Below, piece after piece: positions 8,975 to 17,131 of a stretch of DNA of 34,741 nucleotides. The DNA comes from Ignavibacteriales bacterium. GTDB lineage: Bacteria > Bacteroidota > Ignavibacteria > UBA10030. The stretch's first letter is position 1. Each line of letters starts with the position of its first letter. The stretch is from assembly GCA_016192345.1 (NCBI GenBank), contig JACPUH010000024.1:1-34741 (forward strand), given 5' to 3'. The notes beneath the pieces are model-generated. The model was not told the DNA's origin, searched no databases, and saw nothing but the letters and a program-made list of their open reading frames with translations. The translations under genes were made by a program, and so were the position numbers.

Positions 8975-11647
8975 ATGAAGCCGACCTATCATATCGTTTC
9001 TCACTCGCATTGGGATCGCGAATGGTATAAACCGTTCGAGCAGTTTCGTGCGATGCTGGTCAACATGATCGACGATCTTCTCGAGCTGCTTGAGCGCGAT
9101 CCGGAGTTTGCTTCGTTTACGCTTGACGGACAAACGAGTGTGATCGAAGACTATCTTGCCGTTCGTCCCGACCGGCGGGAAGAGTTGATCCGGCATATCA
9201 AGCGGGGGAGAATCTTGACGGGGCCATGGTACATTCTCCCCGATGAATTTCTCGTCAGCGCCGAAGCGACCGTGCGCAACCTGATGGTCGGCACCGGCAT
9301 GGCGCGTGCGATGGGAGGTGGGATGAAGGTGGGGTACATCCCCGACTCGTTCGGACACATCGCCATGATGCCTGCGATCCTGAAGGGGTTCGGCATCGAT
9401 TCGGCACTGGTGTACCGAGGGTTCGGGGGTGAGCCGGAACAGAAAACTTCGGAATACCGATGGGTGGCACCGGATGGGACGAAGGCGCTCCTCATCCATC
9501 TCTTCCGCCACGGTTACAGTGCCGGGTACTTTCATCAGGAAACCGAAAAGGAAATTCTCGAACGCTTCAAGGATCTGAAGGCGGAGCTTGATGCCCGCGC
9601 TACGACGTCCCATCGCTTGATGATGAACGGCGGCGACCACCATTGGCCCGACCCGAAACTGCCTCAGACGCTCGGGCTCCTCAGGAGGAACTTCGAGGGT
9701 GATTTTGTCCACAGCAGCATTCCGGCCTATGTCGAGGCGGTGAAGAAGCAGGTGAACGGTTTGCCGGAGGTCCTTGGCGAAATGCGCTTCGGGTACCGGT
9801 ATGCGTTCGCGGTTTTGGGGGGAACTTCCTCAAGCCGTATGTACATCAAGCAGGAGAACTGGAAAGCGCAACTCCTGATGGAACGGTACGTCGAGCCGCT
9901 CGCCGCGGTGGCGGCGCTTGCCGGGACGCGCTCGCAGCAACCTCTTGTTCGCCAGGCGTGGAAGAACCTGTTGCAGAATCATCCGCATGACAGCATTTGC
10001 GGGTGCAGTATCGATTCTGTCCATCGGGAAATGATGACGCGATTTAAAGCCGTGAACGAGATCGGTTCCTCGGTCATGGAAACAGCCCTGCAGAAGCTTA
10101 TTCCGTACGACGACCAGGCGTTCAAAGACGACCGGTATGTATTCTTTTTTAATCCTTCACCTTTTGAGCGGAGCGATGTGACGCTTGCTGAAATAAAATT
10201 TTACCTGCAGGATATTATCGTCGGATTAAATCCGGATGTCACAATCGCCCCTAAACTTCCCCCGGCGTCGGGCTTCCGGTTGAGGGATGAGGAGGGAGTC
10301 GAGGTACCGTATCAAGTCGTTTCGAGAAGCGAAGGATACGATATCACGTATACGAACTATAACTATCCGAAACAGACCTACGCCGATCAATGGTCCCTTC
10401 TCGTGGATGCGAAGCGCATTCCACCGCTGGGATTCAAGGGCTTTTCCATAGAACGAGCCGGGGATGTCCCCCGGTATTCTTCTCCGTTGAGGGTTGGCAA
10501 GACTTTCCTGGAAAACGATTTTCTCCGGGTTGAGGTCAATAGCAAGGGCGAGGTGACGCTGAAGGATAAAGTGAACAAGATGATTTTTCCCGGATTGAAT
10601 GTCTTCGAAAATTCAGGGGACGTTGGGGATGAGTACAATTATTCTTACCCAAAAAAAGACCGTTGGCATTCTTCAAATAAAGGTCATGCCTCGGTCAAGA
10701 TCGTCGAGCAGGGCCCGTTGCGGGCATCAATCCAGATCGTTGTGGTGATGCGCGTTCCGGACTCCGCAACGCCGGACCGCCGTGGCCGTTCGGGGAAAAC
10801 GGTTCCGGTGAAAATTATTTCAAGACTCTCCATTACTCCCGCTTCGCGGAGTCTGGAGATTGTCACCACCGTGGAGAACCGGGCAAAAGATCATCGCCTT
10901 CGCGTTCTGTTCCCTTCGGGCATCAAGACCGATGCAGTCCATGCCGATTCGCAATTTTGTGTGGTGGAGAGGAAACAGCGGAAGTACCATGTGAAGGAAT
11001 TTACCATCGAGCACCCGGCGGCGGTGGCGCCGATGCAGAGGTTTGTCACGGTCAAGGATGCCAAAAAGGCTTTGACCCTTTTCTCCTACGGGATGCCGGA
11101 GTATGAGTTGAAACTCGATGGTCGGAGAACGCTTGCTCTTACACTCCTCCGTTGTATCGGGTTGCTGGCTGGTGACGATTTGATAACCCGGCCGGGGGGA
11201 AAATCGGGATGGCACAACGAAACGCCGGAAGCGCAATGTCCCGGGACGCACACATTCCGGTACGCGCTGCTCCCACACCGGCCCGAAGAGTTCGAGGCAA
11301 CGGACTTGATCAACCGGGAAAGCGAGAAATTCCATTTGCCGTTGTTCCCGATCCGCCGGAAAAACGAAACGGCACTTCCCTTATCAGGGTCGTTTGTTTC
11401 TGTCGAACCGGCCCAACTCGTGCTGAGTGCGGTCAAGGAGGCGGAGGACGGCAAGGGGACGATCCTGAGGGTGTATAATCCCGTTGGGAAAGAAGTCGGG
11501 GGGACGATCTGTTTTGTGCGGCCGGTGAGGGAGGCCTGGAAAGCCAGGCTGGATGAGACGGCGCTGGACCGGATCAAACTGGATGATGGGCATGCGATCG
11601 GTGTGAAGGTGCCTCCCCATGAAATTGTCACTATCAAGATTTTGTAA
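8975..11647 (+). CDS. GH38 alpha-mannosidase
   Basis: 890 residues, close to the length of bacterial cytoplasmic GH38 enzymes such as MngB. The N-terminal motif HSHWDREWY (10-18) supplies the zinc ligands His-12 and Asp-14; PDSFGH (123-128) contains Asp-124, the expected nucleophile and zinc ligand; NHPHDS (335-340) supplies the remaining His-338. A middle helical region and a long beta-sandwich C-terminus (about 390-890) follow in the family order. No signal peptide is present, so it should act in the cytoplasm on imported alpha-mannosides, possibly phosphorylated or 2-O-linked ones as for MngB. It sits two bases after a PfkB kinase and upstream of an aldolase and a mannose-6-phosphate isomerase, all consistent with mannose catabolism. 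The family assignment is firm; linkage specificity is unknown. Confidence 0.95.
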   Translation: MKPTYHIVSHSHWDREWYKPFEQFRAMLVNMIDDLLELLERDPEFASFTLDGQTSVIEDYLAVRPDRREELIRHIKRGRILTGPWYILPDEFLVSAEATVRNLMVGTGMARAMGGGMKVGYIPDSFGHIAMMPAILKGFGIDSALVYRGFGGEPEQKTSEYRWVAPDGTKALLIHLFRHGYSAGYFHQETEKEILERFKDLKAELDARATTSHRLMMNGGDHHWPDPKLPQTLGLLRRNFEGDFVHSSIPAYVEAVKKQVNGLPEVLGEMRFGYRYAFAVLGGTSSSRMYIKQENWKAQLLMERYVEPLAAVAALAGTRSQQPLVRQAWKNLLQNHPHDSICGCSIDSVHREMMTRFKAVNEIGSSVMETALQKLIPYDDQAFKDDRYVFFFNPSPFERSDVTLAEIKFYLQDIIVGLNPDVTIAPKLPPASGFRLRDEEGVEVPYQVVSRSEGYDITYTNYNYPKQTYADQWSLLVDAKRIPPLGFKGFSIERAGDVPRYSSPLRVGKTFLENDFLRVEVNSKGEVTLKDKVNKMIFPGLNVFENSGDVGDEYNYSYPKKDRWHSSNKGHASVKIVEQGPLRASIQIVVVMRVPDSATPDRRGRSGKTVPVKIISRLSITPASRSLEIVTTVENRAKDHRLRVLFPSGIKTDAVHADSQFCVVERKQRKYHVKEFTIEHPAAVAPMQRFVTVKDAKKALTLFSYGMPEYELKLDGRRTLALTLLRCIGLLAGDDLITRPGGKSGWHNETPEAQCPGTHTFRYALLPHRPEEFEATDLINRESEKFHLPLFPIRRKNETALPLSGSFVSVEPAQLVLSAVKEAEDGKGTILRVYNPVGKEVGGTICFVRPVREAWKARLDETALDRIKLDDGHAIGVKVPPHEIVTIKIL

Positions 11648-11691
11648 ACTCAACAGCACTCCACTCAACGTCAAGAAAATTCAATCCGACC

Positions 11692-12522
11692 ATGAGCACA
11701 TTCGCAGGATCACCTCTGAGGACAAGCAGGATACTCAACCCACAAACCGGTCACGGGATCGTCGTCGCCATCGATCACGGCCTTTTCATCGGACCTCTTC
11801 CCGGCGTGGAAGACACCGCTCAAGCCATCGACAAGCTTCTCCCCGGAGCTCCCGATGCGATTCAAATGACCCCGGGTACCACGCGGGCAAATCTGCAGAA
11901 GTTCCATGGCAGGAACAAGCCGGGGGTTGTGGTGCGGCTCGATGCAACGAACATTTGGCGCAAGAAACCGGCCCCGAAGGAAGGGTACTATACTTCCGTT
12001 GCTTCGGTCAAAGACGCCATTCAACTTGGCGCGGATGCCGTGGTGACGTTCCTCTTCGCCGGGTACGATACCGATGCGCAAGAAGCCGATAACCTTCGTA
12101 CATTGGCAACGATAGGGGCAGAGGCTCGGGAGTACGGGATTCCGTTTATCGTGGAACCGTTGGCAATTCAAAAAGGCTCCAATGTTGTCCGGGACTTCGA
12201 TATCATGAAGCTGATCGTCCGGATGGCCTCGGAGATTGGGGCAGATCTGATCAAGGCCGATTTTCCCGAATCGAAGAGGCAATTCGAGGAACTGGTCGGC
12301 ATAGCATCGGTACCCATCCTCGTCCGTGGCGGACCGAAAATGGACTCCGACAGGGAAATGCTGCAGATGGTCAAGGATGCCATGGATTGCGGCGCCCGGG
12401 GGATTGTGTTCGGGCGAAACGTGTGGCAGCATAAGAATCCGGCGGCGATCCTGAAAGCGCTCGCGACCATAGTCCATGATGGACAAGGTGTGTCGAAAGC
12501 GCTCGGTGTTCTCAAAAAGTAA
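11692..12522 (+). CDS. DhnA/LsrF-type class I aldolase (copy 1)
   Basis: 276 residues forming a single TIM barrel of the DeoC/FbaB/LsrF superfamily. AIDHG (26-30) ends the first strand, GADLIKADFPES (183-194) contains Lys-188, the expected Schiff-base lysine, and VRGGPK (211-216) with FGRNVWQH (240-247) form the phosphate-binding loops. Members cleave or form ketose phosphates such as fructose 1,6-bisphosphate, tagatose 1,6-bisphosphate or 2-amino-3,7-dideoxy-heptulosonate precursors. The setting beside GH38, ManA and PfkB kinases favours a fructose- or tagatose-bisphosphate aldolase acting in the cytoplasm. A paralogue at 26630 sits directly before the second PfkB kinase. The start ATG follows a 44-base gap after the mannosidase. 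The exact substrate is not determined by sequence. Confidence 0.87.
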   Translation: MSTFAGSPLRTSRILNPQTGHGIVVAIDHGLFIGPLPGVEDTAQAIDKLLPGAPDAIQMTPGTTRANLQKFHGRNKPGVVVRLDATNIWRKKPAPKEGYYTSVASVKDAIQLGADAVVTFLFAGYDTDAQEADNLRTLATIGAEAREYGIPFIVEPLAIQKGSNVVRDFDIMKLIVRMASEIGADLIKADFPESKRQFEELVGIASVPILVRGGPKMDSDREMLQMVKDAMDCGARGIVFGRNVWQHKNPAAILKALATIVHDGQGVSKALGVLKK

Positions 12523-12585
12523 CGGTGGACGGAGTGAGGTCTCCACGAAGATCTCAAATGAAACGAGATAATAAATGGGAATCGT

Positions 12586-13710
12586 ATGCAAAAAGAGATT
12601 CGTGTCGGGATGATAGGATATGGCCAGATGGGGCGCATTCATACGTACGCCTACCGGTCTATTCCCCTGTACTATGATGGCCAGCCGTGCAAGATCACGC
12701 TGAAATGTGTATGTGATGCGAATGAGGCATTGGCCAGGAAGGGGGTCGAGCAGGCAGGTTTTGAATCTTCGACAACCGACTACCGTGCGCTCGTGGAGCG
12801 CCAAGACATTGATGTCGTGAACATCTGCACTCCCAACAGATTGCACAAGGACGCGGTGATCGCGGCCCTGCAGAACGGAAAGCATGTCTATTGCGAGAAG
12901 CCGTTGGCCTTCGACGAAGCGGAAGCACGCGAAATCGTAACCGTTGCGGACCAATCCGGGATGAAGCATCAGATCACGGCGGAGTACCGCTTCATCCCCG
13001 CGATCATGAAAGCAAAAGAACTCATCAATGCCGATTTTGTCGGTCGGGTGTTTCACTTTCGGGGTCTCTATCTCCATGCCGGCTATATCGATCCGAAGCG
13101 CCCCCGCGAATGGCGGCTTCAGAAAGAGGTGATTGGCGGAGGCGTGTTGGTCGATCTCGGTCCCCATATCCTCGATATCATGCGGTACCTCGTCGGCGAA
13201 GTGGAGGAGGTCTCCGTGATGATGGAGACGTTTTTCAAGGAACGCCCCATGCCGGAAGATCCGAAGAAGATGGGAAAGGTGGAGGTGGAGGATGCGATCA
13301 CCGCCCTGATGAAGATGAGCAACGGCGCCCTTGGATTTGCCGAGATGTCGCGCGTTGCCACGGGGGCGGAGGACGAAATGCGGTTCGAGATCCATGGACA
13401 AAACGGGGCGCTGGCATTCAACCTGATGCAGCCGAACGAACTGCTGGCGTTCGACACGCGTGAATCGAAAGGTGTGCAGGGTTTCAAGCGTATCAGCACG
13501 GTTCAGAAATACCCCGCGCCCGCCATGATGCCCGCGCCAAAATTCACCATGGGATGGGTGCGTTCGCACATCGCCGCCATCTACCATTTTCTTGACAGCG
13601 TCGTCCACGACCGGATGCCCTCTCCCAATTTTCACGACGCATTAAAGATTCATCACCTGATGGAATCGATGTACCGGTCGGTTGAGACGAAAAGCTGGGT
13701 TAAGATTTGA
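12586..13710 (+). CDS. Gfo/Idh/MocA-family oxidoreductase
   Basis: 374 residues. The N-terminal Rossmann fold is marked by VGMIGYGQMGRIH (7-19), and the family EKP motif lies at 104-106 (CEKPLAF), placing a lysine at the NAD(P)/substrate junction. GGGVLVDLGPHILDIMRYL (184-202) carries the conserved Asp-190 and His-194 of the C-terminal alpha/beta domain. Such enzymes oxidise or reduce sugar and inositol hydroxyls at C1, C3 or other positions with NAD(P), usually in the cytoplasm. No signal peptide or Tat motif is present. The gene follows the aldolase by 63 bases and precedes ManA. A sugar dehydrogenase role in oxidising a released monosaccharide, or a 3-keto-glycoside pathway, is possible; the substrate is unknown. 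Confidence 0.9.
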   Translation: MQKEIRVGMIGYGQMGRIHTYAYRSIPLYYDGQPCKITLKCVCDANEALARKGVEQAGFESSTTDYRALVERQDIDVVNICTPNRLHKDAVIAALQNGKHVYCEKPLAFDEAEAREIVTVADQSGMKHQITAEYRFIPAIMKAKELINADFVGRVFHFRGLYLHAGYIDPKRPREWRLQKEVIGGGVLVDLGPHILDIMRYLVGEVEEVSVMMETFFKERPMPEDPKKMGKVEVEDAITALMKMSNGALGFAEMSRVATGAEDEMRFEIHGQNGALAFNLMQPNELLAFDTRESKGVQGFKRISTVQKYPAPAMMPAPKFTMGWVRSHIAAIYHFLDSVVHDRMPSPNFHDALKIHHLMESMYRSVETKSWVKI

Positions 13711-13802
13711 CTTCGTGGGGACAGGTAAAGCGGTTGAACAAGAATGGCAATTTTGATTTTCCTGCATTCCGATAGACGAAACGAGGGTTACCGGAAAACA
13801 CC

Positions 13803-14906
13803 ATGAACGTATCGCCGAAACAACTTACACAAGCGCCGATCGTGCTTGAGCCGAACCGGGTGTGGCGCTTCTACGACGGTGGGAAGATGATCGACCGCTT
13901 CAAAGGCCTTGCCAACCCGAAAGATTCGCTCTTTCCGGAGGAATGGGTCGGGTCATGTGTGCAGGCAACGAACCCCGGGGAACACTTCAAGAAGGGGGAG
14001 GGGTTGGCAATCATCGGCTCCGGCGTATCCGAGCCGGTTTCGTTGAAATCGCTCATCGAGCAGTTTCCGGAGGAGATGCTCGGACCGCGTCACGTGAAAA
14101 CCCATGGGGCGAACCCCGCCATGCTGGTAAAACTGCTCGACGCCGCAATCCGGTTGATCATCCATGCGCATCCGACGAAAGAGTTCGCCAGGACGCATCT
14201 GAACGATTGTTTCGGGAAAACGGAAGCCTGGTTTGTACTGGAGACGAGGCCGGAGGTGGCGGACCCCTACGTACTGATTGCATTCAAGGATGAAGTCAGC
14301 TGTCCCCGCTACAAGGACATGATGCTGAAGAACGACATCGACGAAATGATGAGGGTGATGCACCGGGTTCCCGTCAAGGCCGGGGATGTGGTGTATGTGA
14401 AGGCGGGAGTCCCTCATGCCATCGGTGAGGGGATCTTCATGGTGGAACTTCAGGAGCCGAGCGACTATAGCATTATCCTGGAGCAGATGTGCCCCGCGTA
14501 CACGTTTCGCCAGGAGGAATGCTACCTCGGTCTCGACCCCGACACAACCCTTTCCGTCATCGATCATCGTGTCTATACTCCGGACGAAGTACGGCAGGAA
14601 CTGGTCATCAAATCGAAGGTCATCCGCAAAGACGGAGAGAGCGCCGAAGTGCAATTGCTTGGGTACGATACGACAGAATGTTTTGCCGGACATCGTCTCG
14701 ATGTCAAAACATCGTTCAGCGATACAACCGATGGACGCGGCTCGATTCTCATTGTGCTGGACGGTGAGGGGAAACTGGTTCATAACCGCGGAGAGATCCC
14801 TTTGAAACGGGGGGTGGAGCTGTTCGTCCCCGCGGCTGTGGGAACCCACGAGTTTCTGGCGCCGAAGGGCCTCACAGTCTTTAAATGTTTGCCGGCACAG
14901 GCATAA
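13803..14906 (+). CDS. manA: mannose-6-phosphate isomerase, class I type
   Basis: 367 residues of the cupin-fold type I phosphomannose isomerase. The zinc region LLDAAIRLIIHAHPTKEF (111-128) corresponds to the family motif ending QVHP, with the usual Gln replaced by His-121; His-123, Glu-141 (GKTEAW) and His-205 (GVPHAIGEG) are the expected metal ligands, and ELQEPSDYS (215-223) is a further family signature. It interconverts mannose 6-phosphate and fructose 6-phosphate in the cytoplasm. The start ATG at 13803 gives a protein of near-typical length for short-form bacterial enzymes. The GH38 mannosidase and sugar kinases nearby make a mannose degradation role natural. The Gln-to-His change at the first metal position is unusual and might alter metal preference. 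The isomerase family is secure; some relatives act on other phosphohexoses. Confidence 0.88.
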   Translation: MNVSPKQLTQAPIVLEPNRVWRFYDGGKMIDRFKGLANPKDSLFPEEWVGSCVQATNPGEHFKKGEGLAIIGSGVSEPVSLKSLIEQFPEEMLGPRHVKTHGANPAMLVKLLDAAIRLIIHAHPTKEFARTHLNDCFGKTEAWFVLETRPEVADPYVLIAFKDEVSCPRYKDMMLKNDIDEMMRVMHRVPVKAGDVVYVKAGVPHAIGEGIFMVELQEPSDYSIILEQMCPAYTFRQEECYLGLDPDTTLSVIDHRVYTPDEVRQELVIKSKVIRKDGESAEVQLLGYDTTECFAGHRLDVKTSFSDTTDGRGSILIVLDGEGKLVHNRGEIPLKRGVELFVPAAVGTHEFLAPKGLTVFKCLPAQA

Positions 14907-14922
14907 ATGGAGGGATACAACA

Positions 14923-16140
14923 ATGGCCACGTTCACCGTCCAACAAAATCTTGAACTTCTCGGTAAATATCGATACACCGAGATCCAATGCATGGAGATC
15001 ATGGGGAGCTGGGCCTACACCATGGTCGATCCGGAGATCAAGATCGGGTTCGGCAGGGGGATGTTCCAGGATTCCGTGCACGCCGACCTGATCGGCAAGC
15101 GGATTCCAGAGTTGAAGGGGCGCTCGGAGCGCTATCACTCCATTCCACCGAGCGATGAGTATGTCCGTTTGCTGGAAAAAATCTGGATGACGCAGGACGA
15201 GCTGTACCGCATGGTGGCCCTCTATCGCGTCTTGAAGCCGGCGTTAGTGGTTGCCTATCGGCGTCATCTCGATCATCTGGAACTGCCGGCCGATGAGCCG
15301 ACGGCCTACATCCTTCGCCACATCGCTGATGAAGAACAGGATCACATCGATTGGGGTGAAAAGATCATCAACCGCCTTGCCGGGGAATCGAACCGGACCG
15401 AAGCAACAGCATCCTGGCGACGCGAGCTTGAAAGAGAATTACAAACGGCCGGGGGGGCATGGGGAGAGGGACACAAGCCGGGCACACACTCTTTTGCAAA
15501 GACCCATCCCCACAGCAAGCTTCCTACCCGTGATATTCGGTGGGATATCATGCAAAATCCTTCCGAGTTTACCGAGAAAAACTGGTCCTTTGACAACCAG
15601 GAGGGAAAACAGCACCTTTTGCACGACCTGTTGAACAGCGAGTTTATCACCGTTGAGCGGATGGGGCGGATCCTCTCCGACTGCCCCGATATCCCCTGGC
15701 AGATGAAAATGGATATGGCACGACAAGCGTGGGACGAAGCACGGCATGCAGAAATTGTGCAACGGCGTCTCGAAGAATTGGGGGGGCACGTTGGAATGTT
15801 CCCGACAAGCTGTTTTGGGTGGGAACAGGACGTGAACCGCAAGGATCCGCTGGAGCGACTGGCGTTGTCCAACATGACGTTCGAGAGTGAGAGTTGCAAG
15901 CATCTCCGCGATTGGATCGCGAAGGCTAAAAAAACCGGAGACACCCGTTCACAGCAACTTGTGGAATTTCTTCTGGCTGACGAGGTAAACCACGTCCTGT
16001 ACGGCATCCACTGGATCGATGAGTTGACAAAGGACGATCCCGAGCGCCGCAAACGTGTCCTCGGGTATCCGGAACAGGTCCTGGCAGATCAGCATCCGGT
16101 CGGTGTCTATTTCAAAGAAACCGTCAACGCGGAGAAGTGA
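14923..16140 (+). CDS. double ferritin-like (DUF455-like) putative diiron protein
   Basis: 405 residues, soluble, no signal peptide. The C-terminal half has a full carboxylate-bridged diiron pattern: Glu-240 or Glu-245 on helix A, ExxH at 272-275 (DEARHAE), Glu-320 or Glu-322 on helix C, and ExxH at 354-357 (DEVNHVLYGIHW). The last motif resembles the DEI-HV-G-W signature of the DUF455 ferritin-like family. The N-terminal half repeats the theme less completely: Glu-20/Glu-25, DxxH at 50-53, Glu-93 and ExxH at 138-141 (EEQDH). The protein therefore looks like two four-helix bundles in tandem. It follows ManA by 16 bases and precedes a FAH-family hydrolase. Oxygenase, oxidase, peroxidase or metal-storage roles are all possible; the reaction and substrate are unknown. 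The fold inference is good, the function open. Confidence 0.72.
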   Translation: MATFTVQQNLELLGKYRYTEIQCMEIMGSWAYTMVDPEIKIGFGRGMFQDSVHADLIGKRIPELKGRSERYHSIPPSDEYVRLLEKIWMTQDELYRMVALYRVLKPALVVAYRRHLDHLELPADEPTAYILRHIADEEQDHIDWGEKIINRLAGESNRTEATASWRRELERELQTAGGAWGEGHKPGTHSFAKTHPHSKLPTRDIRWDIMQNPSEFTEKNWSFDNQEGKQHLLHDLLNSEFITVERMGRILSDCPDIPWQMKMDMARQAWDEARHAEIVQRRLEELGGHVGMFPTSCFGWEQDVNRKDPLERLALSNMTFESESCKHLRDWIAKAKKTGDTRSQQLVEFLLADEVNHVLYGIHWIDELTKDDPERRKRVLGYPEQVLADQHPVGVYFKETVNAEK

Positions 16141-16234
16141 ACCCGGGAGCGGTCATCCGTAAACAGAGGACTCCACCAAACTGTTATCATGAATCGACAA
16201 TTCATCCATCATCACTCAAGCGACTACGACTCTT

Positions 16235-17131
16235 ATGAAGCTTGCGCAATTTGAAGATGCACAAGGTTATTGCATTGGCATCGACCACAAAGGTACATGG
16301 ATCAACTATACCGACGCCGAGGCGGCATATACCTCGATCACCCACCGTGTGGTGGTCGAGCCCACCACCACCATCCTGCAATTGATCGAGGATGGCCGGT
16401 TCGATGTTGCGGAATTCAAAGCCGTCCTCCGGTTTTTGAAGCAACATCGATTGGAGAAACAATATAGAGTTGGGAGCGAGGCCGTGTTGAAAGCACCGAT
16501 CATGCGCCCCCCGAAGATCGTTGCTCTCGGGCTGAATTACGTCCTGCATGCGAAAGAGGGAAATTTTCAGGTCCCGAAGGAACCGATCATCTTTTCCAAA
16601 GCGGGGTCATCGGTGATCGGACCGGAGGAGACGATCCTGCTCCCCCGCGGGCTTGGACAAATCGGTCACGAGGTTGAACTCGCGGTGGTCTTGGGGCGCC
16701 GCGCAACACAGGTCAGGAAAAAAGATGCCTATAGGTACGTTGCGGGATATACGATCGCCAACGATGTCACTGCGCGCGATCAGCAAACAAAAGATCTTAC
16801 CGTGCGTCACCCCTGGTTCCGTTCGAAGAGTTACGATACATTCACACCGCTCGGACCGTGGATTGTGACCTCCGACGAGATCAAACCGCCGATCCGTCTG
16901 AACCTGCAGTGCCGGGTCAGCGGAAAGATTCGTCAGAACGCCAACACCCGTGACCTCGTGTTCGATATCCCGACGATCATTGAGTTTGTCACCAGGAACA
17001 TGTCGCTGGATCCGGGGGACATCATTTCAACGGGAACGCCGGAGGGGATTGGTGCGATTAACCATGGCGATACGGTCTCCTGTCACATCGAGAAGATCGG
17101 TGAACTGCGAAACCCCGTCCGGAACCGATGA
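16235..17131 (+). CDS. fumarylacetoacetate hydrolase (FAH)-family protein
   Basis: 298 residues. A roughly 85-residue N-terminal domain is followed by the FAH catalytic domain: LGLNY (98-102), FSKAGSSVIGP with Lys-122 (120-130), HEVELAVVLG (145-154) with metal ligands Glu-146 and Glu-148, NDVTARD (176-182) with Asp-177, and the STGTPEGIG turn near residue 265. Members hydrolyse C-C bonds of diketo acids or decarboxylate/isomerise related compounds with Mg or Mn; in sugar-acid pathways, relatives cleave or dehydrate 2,4-diketo-3-deoxy sugar acids. The gene ends in an ATGA overlap with the enolase-superfamily gene, so the two probably work in succession. The 94-base gap before it is the largest in this part of the window and includes a weak 6-bp hairpin (ATGAAT at 16189, ATTCAT at 16200). 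The family is certain; the substrate is inferred only from context. Confidence 0.9.
   Translation: MKLAQFEDAQGYCIGIDHKGTWINYTDAEAAYTSITHRVVVEPTTTILQLIEDGRFDVAEFKAVLRFLKQHRLEKQYRVGSEAVLKAPIMRPPKIVALGLNYVLHAKEGNFQVPKEPIIFSKAGSSVIGPEETILLPRGLGQIGHEVELAVVLGRRATQVRKKDAYRYVAGYTIANDVTARDQQTKDLTVRHPWFRSKSYDTFTPLGPWIVTSDEIKPPIRLNLQCRVSGKIRQNANTRDLVFDIPTIIEFVTRNMSLDPGDIISTGTPEGIGAINHGDTVSCHIEKIGELRNPVRNR

Noticed and set aside
11710..13635. A 641-codon open frame on the minus strand
   Set aside because: It lies opposite the aldolase and Gfo/Idh/MocA genes, both of which have clear family motifs; the translated minus-strand protein shows no recognisable domain and is explained by codon bias.
13953..15002. 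A 349-codon minus-strand open frame
   Set aside because: It is antisense to ManA and the ferritin-like gene, which are firmly supported on the plus strand.
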